9,277 nucleotides of DNA from DSOS01 sp035286585 (lineage in GTDB: Bacteria > Chloroflexota > Anaerolineae > Anaerolineales > UBA4823). Positions 1-6,698 of this stretch are shown here, piece by piece. The notes below the pieces were generated by a model. It searched no databases, was not told where the DNA came from, and saw only the letters and a program-made list of their open reading frames with translations. Position numbers and translations under genes: made by a program. Location: assembly GCA_035286585.1 (NCBI GenBank), contig DATEDC010000023.1, forward strand, positions 1 to 9,277. Direction: 5' to 3'. Within the stretch, counting starts at the first letter, position 1. The number at the start of each line of letters is the position of its first letter.

Positions 1-297
1 CTGAACGGGGTCGTGCGCTCCTCCAGCGATTGCGCCCCGATCCCCGGCGCCCAAATCGAAATCTGGATGGCCGGCCCGGATGGAGAGTATGCAGACGAGT
101 ACCGGGCGACGCTGTTTTCCGATGAACAGGGCGCCTATCGATTCGAGAGCCACTTCCCGCCCTCTTATTCAGGACGGCCTCCCCATCACCATTTGCGCAT
201 CAGCGCACAGGGTTATCAAACCCTGGTCACCCAGCATTATCCGGTAGAAGGCGTGAATGAGGCTGTTTTCGACCTGGTCTTGGTGCCTGCACCGTGA
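1..297 (+). CDS. Intradiol ring-cleavage dioxygenase-like protein, C-terminal part (5' truncated)
   Basis: The frame is open from base 1 to a TGA at 295-297, so the gene begins upstream of the window; the GTG at 13 is only an internal valine. The 98 visible residues match the catalytic beta-sandwich of the intradiol dioxygenase family (protocatechuate 3,4- and catechol 1,2-dioxygenases), which cleaves catechol rings between the hydroxyls using Fe(III). Counting from the first codon, the visible signature is PIPGAQIEIW (13-22), GEY with Tyr30, DEQGAYRF (41-48), Tyr56, and GRPPHHHLRI with His62 and His64. These line up with the two Tyr and two His iron ligands, so the site looks intact. The Tyr-to-His loop is much shorter than in classical protocatechuate dioxygenase, as in the smaller dioxygenase-like relatives, so the substrate cannot be named. 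It converges on the next gene with only 15 bases between the stops. Family assignment is firm; activity is inferred. Confidence 0.85.
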   Translation: MNGVVRSSSDCAPIPGAQIEIWMAGPDGEYADEYRATLFSDEQGAYRFESHFPPSYSGRPPHHHLRISAQGYQTLVTQHYPVEGVNEAVFDLVLVPAP

Positions 298-312
298 TTC
301 TCGCGCTGGCAG

Positions 313-687
313 TTAGATGGCCTGCCGCCCGGCAAAGCCCGTATCCAGGTCGTGCCAGTGACTCACCTGCTCCTCGTCGTAGCGCCAGCACAGGTACACG
401 TCGCGACCCTCGCGGCGGGCGAGAAAATCCACCAGCCCGGAGTTGATATCTTTCAACAGGGCGCCGGTGGCGTTGATTTTGCCGATCAACACCTCCAACC
501 GGCCAAACTCCAGGGCTGCCTGGCTGCCCGCCCGATTGCCCCCATTCCCGAGCAGGTTTTGTAAAACCGGGGCCAGCTCGGGCTGCAGCTCCAGCAGCTT
601 ACCCCGGATTTCCAGCGCCTCCCGCACCAGCGGGCGGATGGTCCCTAAGGCGCGGTTGGCCTCCTCGAGGGTAAAGTAGCGCGGCAT
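313..687 (-). CDS. DUF2203 family protein
   Basis: A protein of 124 residues with the hallmarks of DUF2203: an N-terminal YFTLEEANRAL helix (4-14), a central helical segment, and a C-terminal block with LVDFLARREGRDVYLCWRYDEE followed by a WHDLDTGFAGRQ ending. The family is small, cytoplasmic and of unknown function, and this one is full length. The ATG lies 12 bases after the glcF stop and has only a weak GGGA ribosome site, so it is probably expressed by read-through or coupling as the last gene of the glcDEF transcript. No signal peptide or membrane segment is visible. A link to glycolate oxidation rests only on position. Confidence 0.88.
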   Translation of the reverse strand: MPRYFTLEEANRALGTIRPLVREALEIRGKLLELQPELAPVLQNLLGNGGNRAGSQAALEFGRLEVLIGKINATGALLKDINSGLVDFLARREGRDVYLCWRYDEEQVSHWHDLDTGFAGRQAI

Positions 688-699
688 GGCTAATTCCCG

Positions 700-1968
700 T
701 CAGGCGCTGAGCCTGCTGGCGTACGCCCGATCCAGCAGTTCCACCGTATGCCAGACCGGCAGTCCCTCCCCGTCTGCGCCCAGATGGAGGCGCAGTTGCA
801 CCAGGCAGCCGATGTTGCCGGTGGCGACCGCCTGGGCGCCGGTGCTCAGGATATTGCGCGCCTTGCGCTCCCCCAACTGGCGAGCCGTCTCCGGCTGCTC
901 CAGGTTGTAGGTGCCGGCCGAGCCGCAGCACAGCTCCGCCTCGGGGATCTCCAGCATGGTCAGGTTTGGGATGCGACCCAGCAGGCTTCGCGGCGCGGCG
1001 GTCACGCCCTGGGCGTGGGCCAGGTGGCAGGCATCGTGGTAAGCCAGCTTCAGCGGCTCTGGCAGGGGCGGGGGATCCAGCACACCCAGCGCATCCAGGA
1101 AGATGCTGATATCCTGGGCACGGGCGGCGAATTCCTGCGCCTGGCTCTCCAGCGGCGTGCCCTTGAACAGCAAGGGGTACTCGTGCATGCCAGAGCCGCA
1201 CCCGGCTGCGTTGGTGATCACCGCGTCGACATCGATTGAAAAAACGCGCAGGTTGTTTTCCGCCAGCCGGCGCGCCTCCTTCATTTCGCCGGTGTGGATC
1301 GCCAGCGCCCCGCAGCAGCCCTGCGCGGGCGGGACGACCACCTCCACACCGTTGCGGCTCAGCACCCGCAGGGTGGCCCAGTTGATCTCCGGTCTCAGCA
1401 CCTGCTGGACGCAGCCGCTCAGCAGAGCCACTCGCCCCCGGCGCTGCCCTTGGGCCGGGTAGACAGCCGGCAAAGGCCGGGCGGGAGGCAGATCCGGCGG
1501 CAGCAGTTCCACCATGTCCCCCAGCGCCCCCGGCAAAAGCCCCTTCAGCGGTCGGGCAAACCGCCCTGCTTGAGCTGCCAGGCGGAACAGGCTTGGGTTG
1601 GGCAGGGTCTCCAGCGCCAGCCGCCGCACCGCTCGCTGCACAAATGGACGCCGGCGGCGCTCCTGAGCGTAGGCCCGGAAGGGCGTGACCAGCTCGCTAT
1701 ACGGGACGCCCGAGGGACAGGCGGTGACGCACCCCAGGCAGCCCAGGCAGCGGTCGATGTAAGGCAGGGCGTCATCCAGCCTGATCTCGCCTTCCAGGAC
1801 GGATTTCATCAGGATGATCCGCCCGCGGGGAGAGTCCATCTCTTCCGCCATCACCGTGTAGGTGGGGCAGGCAGGCAAACAGAAACCGCAGTGCACGCAC
1901 TGCTCCACCGCGCCTGCCATGGCGCTGCCCAACGGCCCGAGCGTTTCAACCGGTATGCTGTGCTGCAT
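700..1968 (-). CDS. glcF: Glycolate oxidase iron-sulfur subunit GlcF
   Basis: A 422-residue protein that carries electrons from the FAD subunits of glycolate oxidase towards the respiratory chain. Near the N-terminus are two ferredoxin-type 4Fe-4S motifs: C24-x2-C27-x2-C30-x3-C34 (CVHCGFCLPACP) and C74-x2-C77-x2-C80-x3-C84 (CLGCLGCVTACP). Two cysteine-rich CCG domains follow, one with C186, C218-C219 and C257, the other with HDACHL (C314), C347-C348 (ELCCGSAG) and C388. This order is that of GlcF and related GlpC/LutA-type subunits; the upstream FAD genes favour GlcF. I start at the ATG at 1968, which has a GGGAG ribosome site five bases upstream; a TTG four codons earlier (1980) keeps the frame open but would consume that site. 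It is third in the cluster, 36 bases after glcE and 12 before DUF2203. Confidence 0.93.
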   Translation of the reverse strand: MQHSIPVETLGPLGSAMAGAVEQCVHCGFCLPACPTYTVMAEEMDSPRGRIILMKSVLEGEIRLDDALPYIDRCLGCLGCVTACPSGVPYSELVTPFRAYAQERRRRPFVQRAVRRLALETLPNPSLFRLAAQAGRFARPLKGLLPGALGDMVELLPPDLPPARPLPAVYPAQGQRRGRVALLSGCVQQVLRPEINWATLRVLSRNGVEVVVPPAQGCCGALAIHTGEMKEARRLAENNLRVFSIDVDAVITNAAGCGSGMHEYPLLFKGTPLESQAQEFAARAQDISIFLDALGVLDPPPLPEPLKLAYHDACHLAHAQGVTAAPRSLLGRIPNLTMLEIPEAELCCGSAGTYNLEQPETARQLGERKARNILSTGAQAVATGNIGCLVQLRLHLGADGEGLPVWHTVELLDRAYASRLSA

Positions 1969-2004
1969 TGGCTCTCCCAATCAAGCCTATCTTAATCTAT
2001 TCGC

Positions 2005-3108
2005 TCACAAGACCAGCCACTTTCCCGCCGGGTCCAGGGCCTGCCTGACCCGGGCCTCGAAGGCCACGCCCACCTGCCGCCCGAGGCGGGCATGCCCGGC
2101 TGGCCCGAGCACCACCAGGGCGGGCAGGCCCAGCTCCTTGAGTAACTGATCGAGCGTACCCAGCGCACCCGGCCAGGCAACCCAGGCCAGGTTGGCGCCC
2201 GCGCTGTAGCGCCGGACTGCGCCGTGGACTGCCAGCCTTTCATCCAGGGCCGGCACATTCCGGGGGGTGATGGCGACCTTCACCAGGGCGCAGGCGGCGT
2301 CCAGCCAGGCGAACTCCCGCTGGGCGTTCCAGAATTCAAGCTCAGCCTGGCCCTCCAGGGGGGTCTTACCGCCGCCTCCCAGCATACGGCGCAGCCTGTC
2401 CAGGCGGGGGGCGAAACCCTCTGGAATCCCGCCCAGCCGGACGTACAGGGCAGCTCCGCCGGGATGGCGTTCCAGCTCCAGAGCCATGATTTCCAGCGGC
2501 AGGCGGCCCAGGCGGGTCACCGCATGCAGCGCTTCCTCGAGCGACGCATAATCGAAACGCAGCGTGGCGAAGGCCGGCAGCAGGGGGAACACCTTGAAGG
2601 TCAGCTCCACCAGCAACCCGAAGCCCCCCAGGCTGCCGACCATCAGCTTGGGGAGATCGAACCCGGCCGCGTTTTTGACTACTTTGCCACCTGCGCGCAC
2701 CAGTTCGCCGCCTCCATCGACAAACTTCACGCCCAGGATGAAATCGCGCACCCCCCCGTAGCGGTAGCGCCCCGGACCGCTCAGCCCGGCGGCGACCGTC
2801 CCGCCCAGGGTGGCGCCCCTCGCTACCAGCGGCGGATCGAATGGCAGGTACTGCCCGTTCTCCCTCAGCCGGCGCTCGATGTCCGCCAGCGGCGTGCCCG
2901 CCAGGGCGGTGAAGGTGAACTCCTGGGGCTGATATTCCAGCATGCCGCTCAGCGCGGCCGCCTCCAGCAGGGTGACGTCCGCCTGGGCTGCCTGCATGGC
3001 GGTCTTGCTCCCCGCGCCGCGCGGCAGCAGCCGGGAGCTGAGGCGGACGATCTCCTGGATTTCGCTAAGGCGGCTGGCTGTGGCGCTCTCTGTAAGCATG
3101 GGTGTCAT
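2005..3108 (-). CDS. glcE: Glycolate oxidase FAD-binding subunit GlcE
   Basis: A 367-residue PCMH-type FAD-binding protein lacking the long C-terminal catalytic domain of GlcD, as expected for the accessory flavin subunit of glycolate oxidase. Visible motifs are GAGSK (31-35), the glycine-rich stretch GATLGGTVAAGLSGPGRY (98-115) followed by RDFILGVKFVDGGGELVRAGGKVVKNAAGFD (partly 121-151), and KLMVGSLGGFG (154-164). The GGKVVKNVAG(F/Y)D-type motif is characteristic of GlcE. The gene begins 27 bases after the glcD stop. The start is uncertain: the ATG at 3108 abuts an AAGGG, too close to act as its ribosome site, whereas the ATG three codons later (3099) has the same AAGGG nine bases upstream and may be the true start. 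No membrane segment is visible. Confidence 0.92.
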   Translation of the reverse strand: MTPMLTESATASRLSEIQEIVRLSSRLLPRGAGSKTAMQAAQADVTLLEAAALSGMLEYQPQEFTFTALAGTPLADIERRLRENGQYLPFDPPLVARGATLGGTVAAGLSGPGRYRYGGVRDFILGVKFVDGGGELVRAGGKVVKNAAGFDLPKLMVGSLGGFGLLVELTFKVFPLLPAFATLRFDYASLEEALHAVTRLGRLPLEIMALELERHPGGAALYVRLGGIPEGFAPRLDRLRRMLGGGGKTPLEGQAELEFWNAQREFAWLDAACALVKVAITPRNVPALDERLAVHGAVRRYSAGANLAWVAWPGALGTLDQLLKELGLPALVVLGPAGHARLGRQVGVAFEARVRQALDPAGKWLVL

Positions 3109-3135
3109 CCCTTGTTGGGTCTACCCGTTTCTATG

Positions 3136-4515
3136 TCAGGCCGGGAACATCTTGCCCCGGTTGGCGATCTGTCGGGGGTCGATGGCGCGGTGCAGGGCGC
3201 GCATTACGTCCAGGTCGGCTTCGACGAACATCAGCGGCAGGAAATTGCGCTTTTCCATTCCGATCCCGTGCTCGCCGGTGATCGAGCCGCCGAAGCGCAC
3301 GCACAGGCGTAAAATTTCCCCGGCGAGCTGCTCGGCCCGCTCGAGCGCCCCGGCCTGCCGGCCATCGAACAGGATCAGCGGGTGCAGGTTGCCATCCCCG
3401 GCGTGGAAGACGTTGGCCACCCGCAAATCGTAGACCGCGCTCAGGCGCTGGATTTCCAGCAGCGCCTCGCCCAGCCGGCTGCGCGGCACCACCCCGTCCT
3501 GGACGATATAATCCGGGCTGAGCCGCCCGACGGCGGAGAAGGCGCTCTTGCGCCCTTTCCAGATGCGCTGCCGATCGGCCTCGTCACGCGCCACGCGCAC
3601 CTCGTAAGCCCCTGAGACCTGGATGACCTCCAGCAGCTTCTCGAACTCCGCCTCCACGGTCGCAACTTCGCCATCCAGCTCGACCACCAGCAGCCCCTGG
3701 GCGTCCAGCGGGTAACCAGCCTGGACCGCCGCCTCAGCCGCCCGTATCGCCAGGTTGTCCATGATCTCGATCGCCCCTGGCAGCAGCCCAGAAGCCACAA
3801 TCTGCGAGACGGTTTTGCCCGCCTCACCCAGCGAACGATAAGCGGCCAGCACGGTCTTATAGACCTCCGGTTTGGGCAACAGCCGCAAGGTGACTTCCAG
3901 GGCGATGCCGAACAAACCCTCCGAGCCGACGAACAGGCCCACCAGGTCTGGTCCGGCGCTTTCCAGGCTCTCGCCGCCCAGCTCCACCACCTCGCCATCC
4001 GGCAGCACCGCTTTGAGCCCCAGCACGTGGTTGCTGGTCATGCCGTATTTCAGGCAGTGCGCTCCGCCGGAGTTGAAAGCCAGGTTGCCGCCGATGGTGC
4101 AGACAGGCTGGCTGGAGGGGTCGGGGGCGAAGTACAGCCCGTACGGCGCGGCCGCTCGGCTGACCTCCAGGTTGACCACCCCCGGCTCGACTACCGCCAA
4201 GCGTTCGTCCGGGTCCAGCCGCAGGATGCGGTTCAGGCGGTTCAAGGCGATGACGATGCCCTCCGGGCAGGGCAGCGACCCGCCCGACAGGCTGGTGCCG
4301 CTGCCGCGCGCCACGAATGGGACTTCAAACTGGTGGCACAGGCGCACAGTCTGGACGACCTCCGCCTGGCTGGCGGCGATCACCACGGCTTTGGGCCGGG
4401 CGCGGAAGCTGGTCAGCGCGTCGGATTCATAAGGAGCCAATTGGGCCGGGTTGGTGAGCAGGCGATCGGCTGGGTAAATCTGTGCGAGAGCGGTGAGCAG
4501 GCTGCTGTCGTCCAT
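3136..4515 (-). CDS. glcD: Glycolate oxidase catalytic FAD subunit GlcD
   Basis: A 459-residue FAD-linked 2-hydroxyacid dehydrogenase, the catalytic subunit that oxidises glycolate (or D-lactate-like acids) to the 2-oxoacid. The N-terminal PCMH FAD domain shows RPKAVV (40-45), VARGSGTSLSGGSLP (68-82), EPGV (110-113), IGGNLAFNSGGAHCLKYG (141-158) and VGSEGLFGI (197-205). The C-terminal FAD-oxidase domain shows FHAGDGNLHPLILFD (370-384) and GGSITGEHGIGMEKR (409-423), the metal/substrate-site signatures of GlcD and D-lactate dehydrogenases. The frame extends 20 codons further to an ATG at 4575, but that ATG overlaps a TATAAT and has no ribosome site. The internal ATG at 4515 has a perfect GGAGGT four bases upstream, so I use it. 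It is the first gene of the cluster glcD-glcE-glcF-DUF2203. Confidence 0.95.
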   Translation of the reverse strand: MDDSSLLTALAQIYPADRLLTNPAQLAPYESDALTSFRARPKAVVIAASQAEVVQTVRLCHQFEVPFVARGSGTSLSGGSLPCPEGIVIALNRLNRILRLDPDERLAVVEPGVVNLEVSRAAAPYGLYFAPDPSSQPVCTIGGNLAFNSGGAHCLKYGMTSNHVLGLKAVLPDGEVVELGGESLESAGPDLVGLFVGSEGLFGIALEVTLRLLPKPEVYKTVLAAYRSLGEAGKTVSQIVASGLLPGAIEIMDNLAIRAAEAAVQAGYPLDAQGLLVVELDGEVATVEAEFEKLLEVIQVSGAYEVRVARDEADRQRIWKGRKSAFSAVGRLSPDYIVQDGVVPRSRLGEALLEIQRLSAVYDLRVANVFHAGDGNLHPLILFDGRQAGALERAEQLAGEILRLCVRFGGSITGEHGIGMEKRNFLPLMFVEADLDVMRALHRAIDPRQIANRGKMFPA

Positions 4516-4519
4516 CCAG

Positions 4520-4525
4520 ACCTCC
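4520..4525 (-). promoter_or_regulatory. Ribosome binding site of glcD
   Basis: On the minus strand this reads GGAGGT, four bases before the ATG ending at 4515. It decides the glcD start in favour of 4515 over the longer frame beginning at 4575, which has no such site. Confidence 0.8.
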
Positions 4526-4573
4526 GGGAAGACCGGGTCACAGTACCGCGCGGCTGTAGATCGCGACGCTTCC

Positions 4574-4579
4574 ATTATA
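4574..4579 (-). promoter_or_regulatory. Candidate -10 box of the glcDEF promoter
   Basis: On the minus strand this reads TATAAT, a perfect sigma70-type -10 box. Transcription would start near 4566, leaving a leader of about 50 bases with GGAGGT before the glcD ATG. No good -35 is seen: the hexamer at the 17-base spacing is TCCTCA. The upstream gene of the same strand ends at 4716, so this is the expected position for a glc promoter. The weak -35 suggests dependence on an activator, or that the box is fortuitous. Confidence 0.5.
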
Positions 4580-4645
4580 CAATGAAGCCTTATGGATGAG
4601 GAATTGAGCTTCCCTGGAGTTTGGACACAAGAGATGTCAGGCTTC

Positions 4646-4720
4646 TCTTCGACTGCGCTGCGGGAGCTTTCTGAGCGGAGAGAAACGCAGTCGAAGAATG
4701 CTCCCGCAACTCCGCTCAGA
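4646..4720. repeat. Three interleaved inverted-repeat pairs (A-B-C-A'-B'-C')
   Basis: Three arms occur in the order A, B, C and are followed by their reverse complements in the same order. A is TCTTCGACTGCG (4646-4657), paired with 4686-4697 (12 perfect bases). B is TGCGGGAGC (4659-4667), paired with 4700-4708 (9 bases). C is TCTGAGCGGAG (4670-4680), paired with 4710-4720 (11 bases). Because the pairs interleave, they cannot all form as one simple hairpin; together they would make a pseudoknot-like or alternative-pairing structure. C' overlaps the stop codon of the histidine kinase gene (4716-4718), and the glcD promoter candidate lies about 70 bases beyond. It has no T-run on either strand typical of a terminator. 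It could be an interspersed palindromic (REP-like) element or an RNA structure at the kinase 3' end. Confidence 0.75.
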
Positions 4721-5987
4721 GAGATCGATTGCCTGGAAGCCGGAAGGTAAAGCGCGTCCAGCCTGGCTGGCTCTCTACCCCGATCTCGCCCCCGTGCGCC
4801 TCGATAATACCCCTGGCGATTGCCAGGCCCAGCCCGGCCCCGCCGGTGGTGCGGCTGCGCGATTTTTCCCCCCGATAGAAGCGCTCGAAAACGTAGGGTA
4901 AATCGGCTGCCGGGATTCCCTCGCCAGTGTCAGTGACTTCGACGCGCACGCCCGCGGGCGTGGGGCTGGCGTGGATCGCCACGCTGCCGCCGGAATGCGT
5001 ATGGCGCAAGGCGTTGCTCACCAGGTTGTTCAGCACCCGCCCCACCCGCTGGGCGTCCATCAAGACCGGGTCCACCCCAGGGGACACGCTGCCGGTCAGC
5101 GCCACTCCCTGGCGAGCGGCCACCTCCCTGAAACTCTCCAGGGTATCCGAGATCAGGTCAGAGAGCGAGTTGTTCTCCAGGTTGAGCGGCAGGCCGCCGG
5201 CATCCAGTTGCGCCATCTGGAACAGGTCATCGATCAAAATGGAAAGCGAGCGGATATCCCGCTGGGCGGTTTGCAGGTAGCGCCAGGCCGTCTCTTGCCC
5301 CTCCACGACCCCATCGCTCAGGGCTTCCAGGATAGCCTGGATGGAAGCCAGAGGAGTTTGCAGGTCGTGACCCACCCAGGCGATCAGATCGCGGCGCAGG
5401 GCTTCCAGCTCTTCTTTTTTGCGGGCGGCACCCTGCAACTGGGAGGCCATCTGGTTGAAGGTCGCCGCCAGCAGGGCCAGCTCGTCTCTGCCGCTGACCG
5501 GCAGGCGCGTATCCAGGTCCCCGCTGGCAATCGAACGCGCCGCCCGGTCCAGCAGGCGGATGCGGTCGGTCAGCGTGCTGGACAGGAAATAGCCGAGCGC
5601 CATCGCCATGCCGCTGGCGAACAGCAGCAGCACGGTCGCCAGCAATAGATCGTGCTGGTCGAAGAACATCAATCGCGCCGTTACCCAGACGTTGATAAAA
5701 GTCAGCACGCTGGAGAGCAGGTAGCCTCCCAGCAGCGCCCAGCGTATAGTCGGGGAGCGCTCCATCCACCCCAGCCGGTAAGAGCCGTAGGCAGCCAGCC
5801 CCGAGATCAGGGCGGTGATGGATAAAAACAGCGCCATCAGACCAAAATCCGTAAACGCCGGGCGCATCAGCATATTGAAGATGAGCAGCGAGAGGGACAC
5901 AATGCCCAGCACGCCGATGGCGTAGCGCGCCATCACCGACTGCCGCCAATTGTTGCGGCTATCTACCGACTGGATTACCTCATCCAT
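4716..5987 (-). CDS. Membrane sensor histidine kinase (HAMP-HisKA-HATPase)
   Basis: A 423-residue sensor kinase. The N-terminal half has about four hydrophobic segments (roughly 22-40, 46-66, 82-104, 113-136) joined by short loops, with no recognisable extracytoplasmic sensor domain. A HAMP linker follows (about 132-185, with the DRIRLLDRAARSIASGDLDTRLPVSGRDEL pattern beginning at 141). The HisKA H-box is WVGHDLQTPLASI with the phospho-accepting His207. The ATPase domain shows the N-box NNLVSNALRHT (320-330), G1 DTGEGIP (353-359), F-box FERFYRGEKS (368-377) and G2 GGAGLGLAI (382-390). All catalytic boxes are present, so it should be active. The ATG has GGAGGT eight bases upstream and lies 21 bases after the response regulator stop, its obvious partner. 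The stimulus cannot be read from the sequence. The last codons overlap the interleaved repeat. Confidence 0.93.
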   Translation of the reverse strand: MDEVIQSVDSRNNWRQSVMARYAIGVLGIVSLSLLIFNMLMRPAFTDFGLMALFLSITALISGLAAYGSYRLGWMERSPTIRWALLGGYLLSSVLTFINVWVTARLMFFDQHDLLLATVLLLFASGMAMALGYFLSSTLTDRIRLLDRAARSIASGDLDTRLPVSGRDELALLAATFNQMASQLQGAARKKEELEALRRDLIAWVGHDLQTPLASIQAILEALSDGVVEGQETAWRYLQTAQRDIRSLSILIDDLFQMAQLDAGGLPLNLENNSLSDLISDTLESFREVAARQGVALTGSVSPGVDPVLMDAQRVGRVLNNLVSNALRHTHSGGSVAIHASPTPAGVRVEVTDTGEGIPAADLPYVFERFYRGEKSRSRTTGGAGLGLAIARGIIEAHGGEIGVESQPGWTRFTFRLPGNRSL

Positions 5988-6008
5988 TCTCTACGACCTC
6001 CATAGGGC

Positions 6009-6698
6009 TTACGGCTCGAATTTATAGCCCACCCCCCAAAGGGTTTGGATGTGGGCCGGGTTCGAGGGGTCGGCTTCCACCTTCTCGCGCAGGCGGCGGA
6101 CGTGCACCGTGACCGTGCTCGGGTCGATGTAATCCGAAAGCCCCCACACTTGTTCGAGCAGTTGCTGGCGGGTGAAGACCTGGCGCGGGTGGCGCGCCAG
6201 CAGCCAGAGCAGGTCGAATTCCTTGGCGGTTAGCAGGATTTCCTCGCCGCGGATGCGCACCAGGCGAGTCAGGGGATCGATGCGGAAATCGCCGTACTCC
6301 ACAGGTCGCTCCCCCGCCTCGGAGGCGCCCCCGCGCGACCGGCGCAGCACCGCCCGCACCCTGCTTACCAGCTCTTGCGGGCTGAACGGCTTGACCACGT
6401 AGTCGTCGGCGCCCATCTCCAGACCTGCGATGCGATCGGCCTCTGAGCGGCGGGAGGTGAGCATGATGATGGGCACATCGCCCTGGTCGCGGGCAAGGCG
6501 GGTGATCTCGAACCCGTCTAGCTTGGGCAGCATCAGGTCCAGGATGATCAGGTCGGGCATCCGCCGCCCGATCACCTCCAGCGCGGCTCGCCCGTCGTGC
6601 ACCACCCGGACGTGATATCGCGCCCGTTTCAGGTACAGGCTGACCACTTCGGCAATGCTGGGTTCGTCTTCTACCACCAAAATAAAGGCTTCACTCAT
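6009..6698 (-). CDS. OmpR/PhoB-family response regulator
   Basis: A 229-residue DNA-binding response regulator. The receiver domain (about 5-118) has the acidic pair E10-D11, the phospho-acceptor Asp54 in LIILDLMLPKLDG, Thr81 in IIMLTSR and Lys103 in DDYVVKPF. The C-terminal winged-helix domain (about 130-228) shows LTAKEFDLLWLLARHPRQVFTRQQLLEQVWG and the recognition-helix region STVTVHVRRLREKVE, ending in the usual TLWGVGYKF. Length and motifs are normal for the family. The ATG overlaps the end of the Mut7-C gene by eight bases (ATGAGTGA), and an AGGA lies nine bases upstream, so translation is probably coupled. The cognate kinase gene follows after 21 bases. Target genes are unknown; the glc cluster beyond the kinase is one candidate by position only. 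Confidence 0.95.
   Translation of the reverse strand: MSEAFILVVEDEPSIAEVVSLYLKRARYHVRVVHDGRAALEVIGRRMPDLIILDLMLPKLDGFEITRLARDQGDVPIIMLTSRRSEADRIAGLEMGADDYVVKPFSPQELVSRVRAVLRRSRGGASEAGERPVEYGDFRIDPLTRLVRIRGEEILLTAKEFDLLWLLARHPRQVFTRQQLLEQVWGLSDYIDPSTVTVHVRRLREKVEADPSNPAHIQTLWGVGYKFEP

Noticed and set aside
305..326. GGCAG/CTGCC hairpin at the convergent stops, as a possible terminator
   Set aside because: The stem is five base pairs with a nine-base loop and no T-run on either strand, which could be chance in GC-rich DNA.
599..1201. Minus-strand open frame of 200 codons overlapping glcF and DUF2203
   Set aside because: It is a different frame over two genes with clear families; the translation is rich in G, A, P and R without motifs.
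1294..1995. Plus-strand open frame of 233 codons opposite glcF
   Set aside because: It overlaps the Fe-S coding sequence entirely, resembles no known family and has the composition of a shadow frame.
2224..3312. Long plus-strand open frame (362 codons) opposite glcE and the end of glcD
   Set aside because: It is antisense to glcE and glcD, which have full family motifs. The translation is low-complexity, rich in Q, A, G and R, as expected for the opposite strand of GC-rich codons.
4971..5648. Plus-strand open frame of 225 codons opposite the histidine kinase
   Set aside because: It is the antisense of the conserved HisKA/HATPase region, and its Q- and H-rich composition is typical of a shadow.
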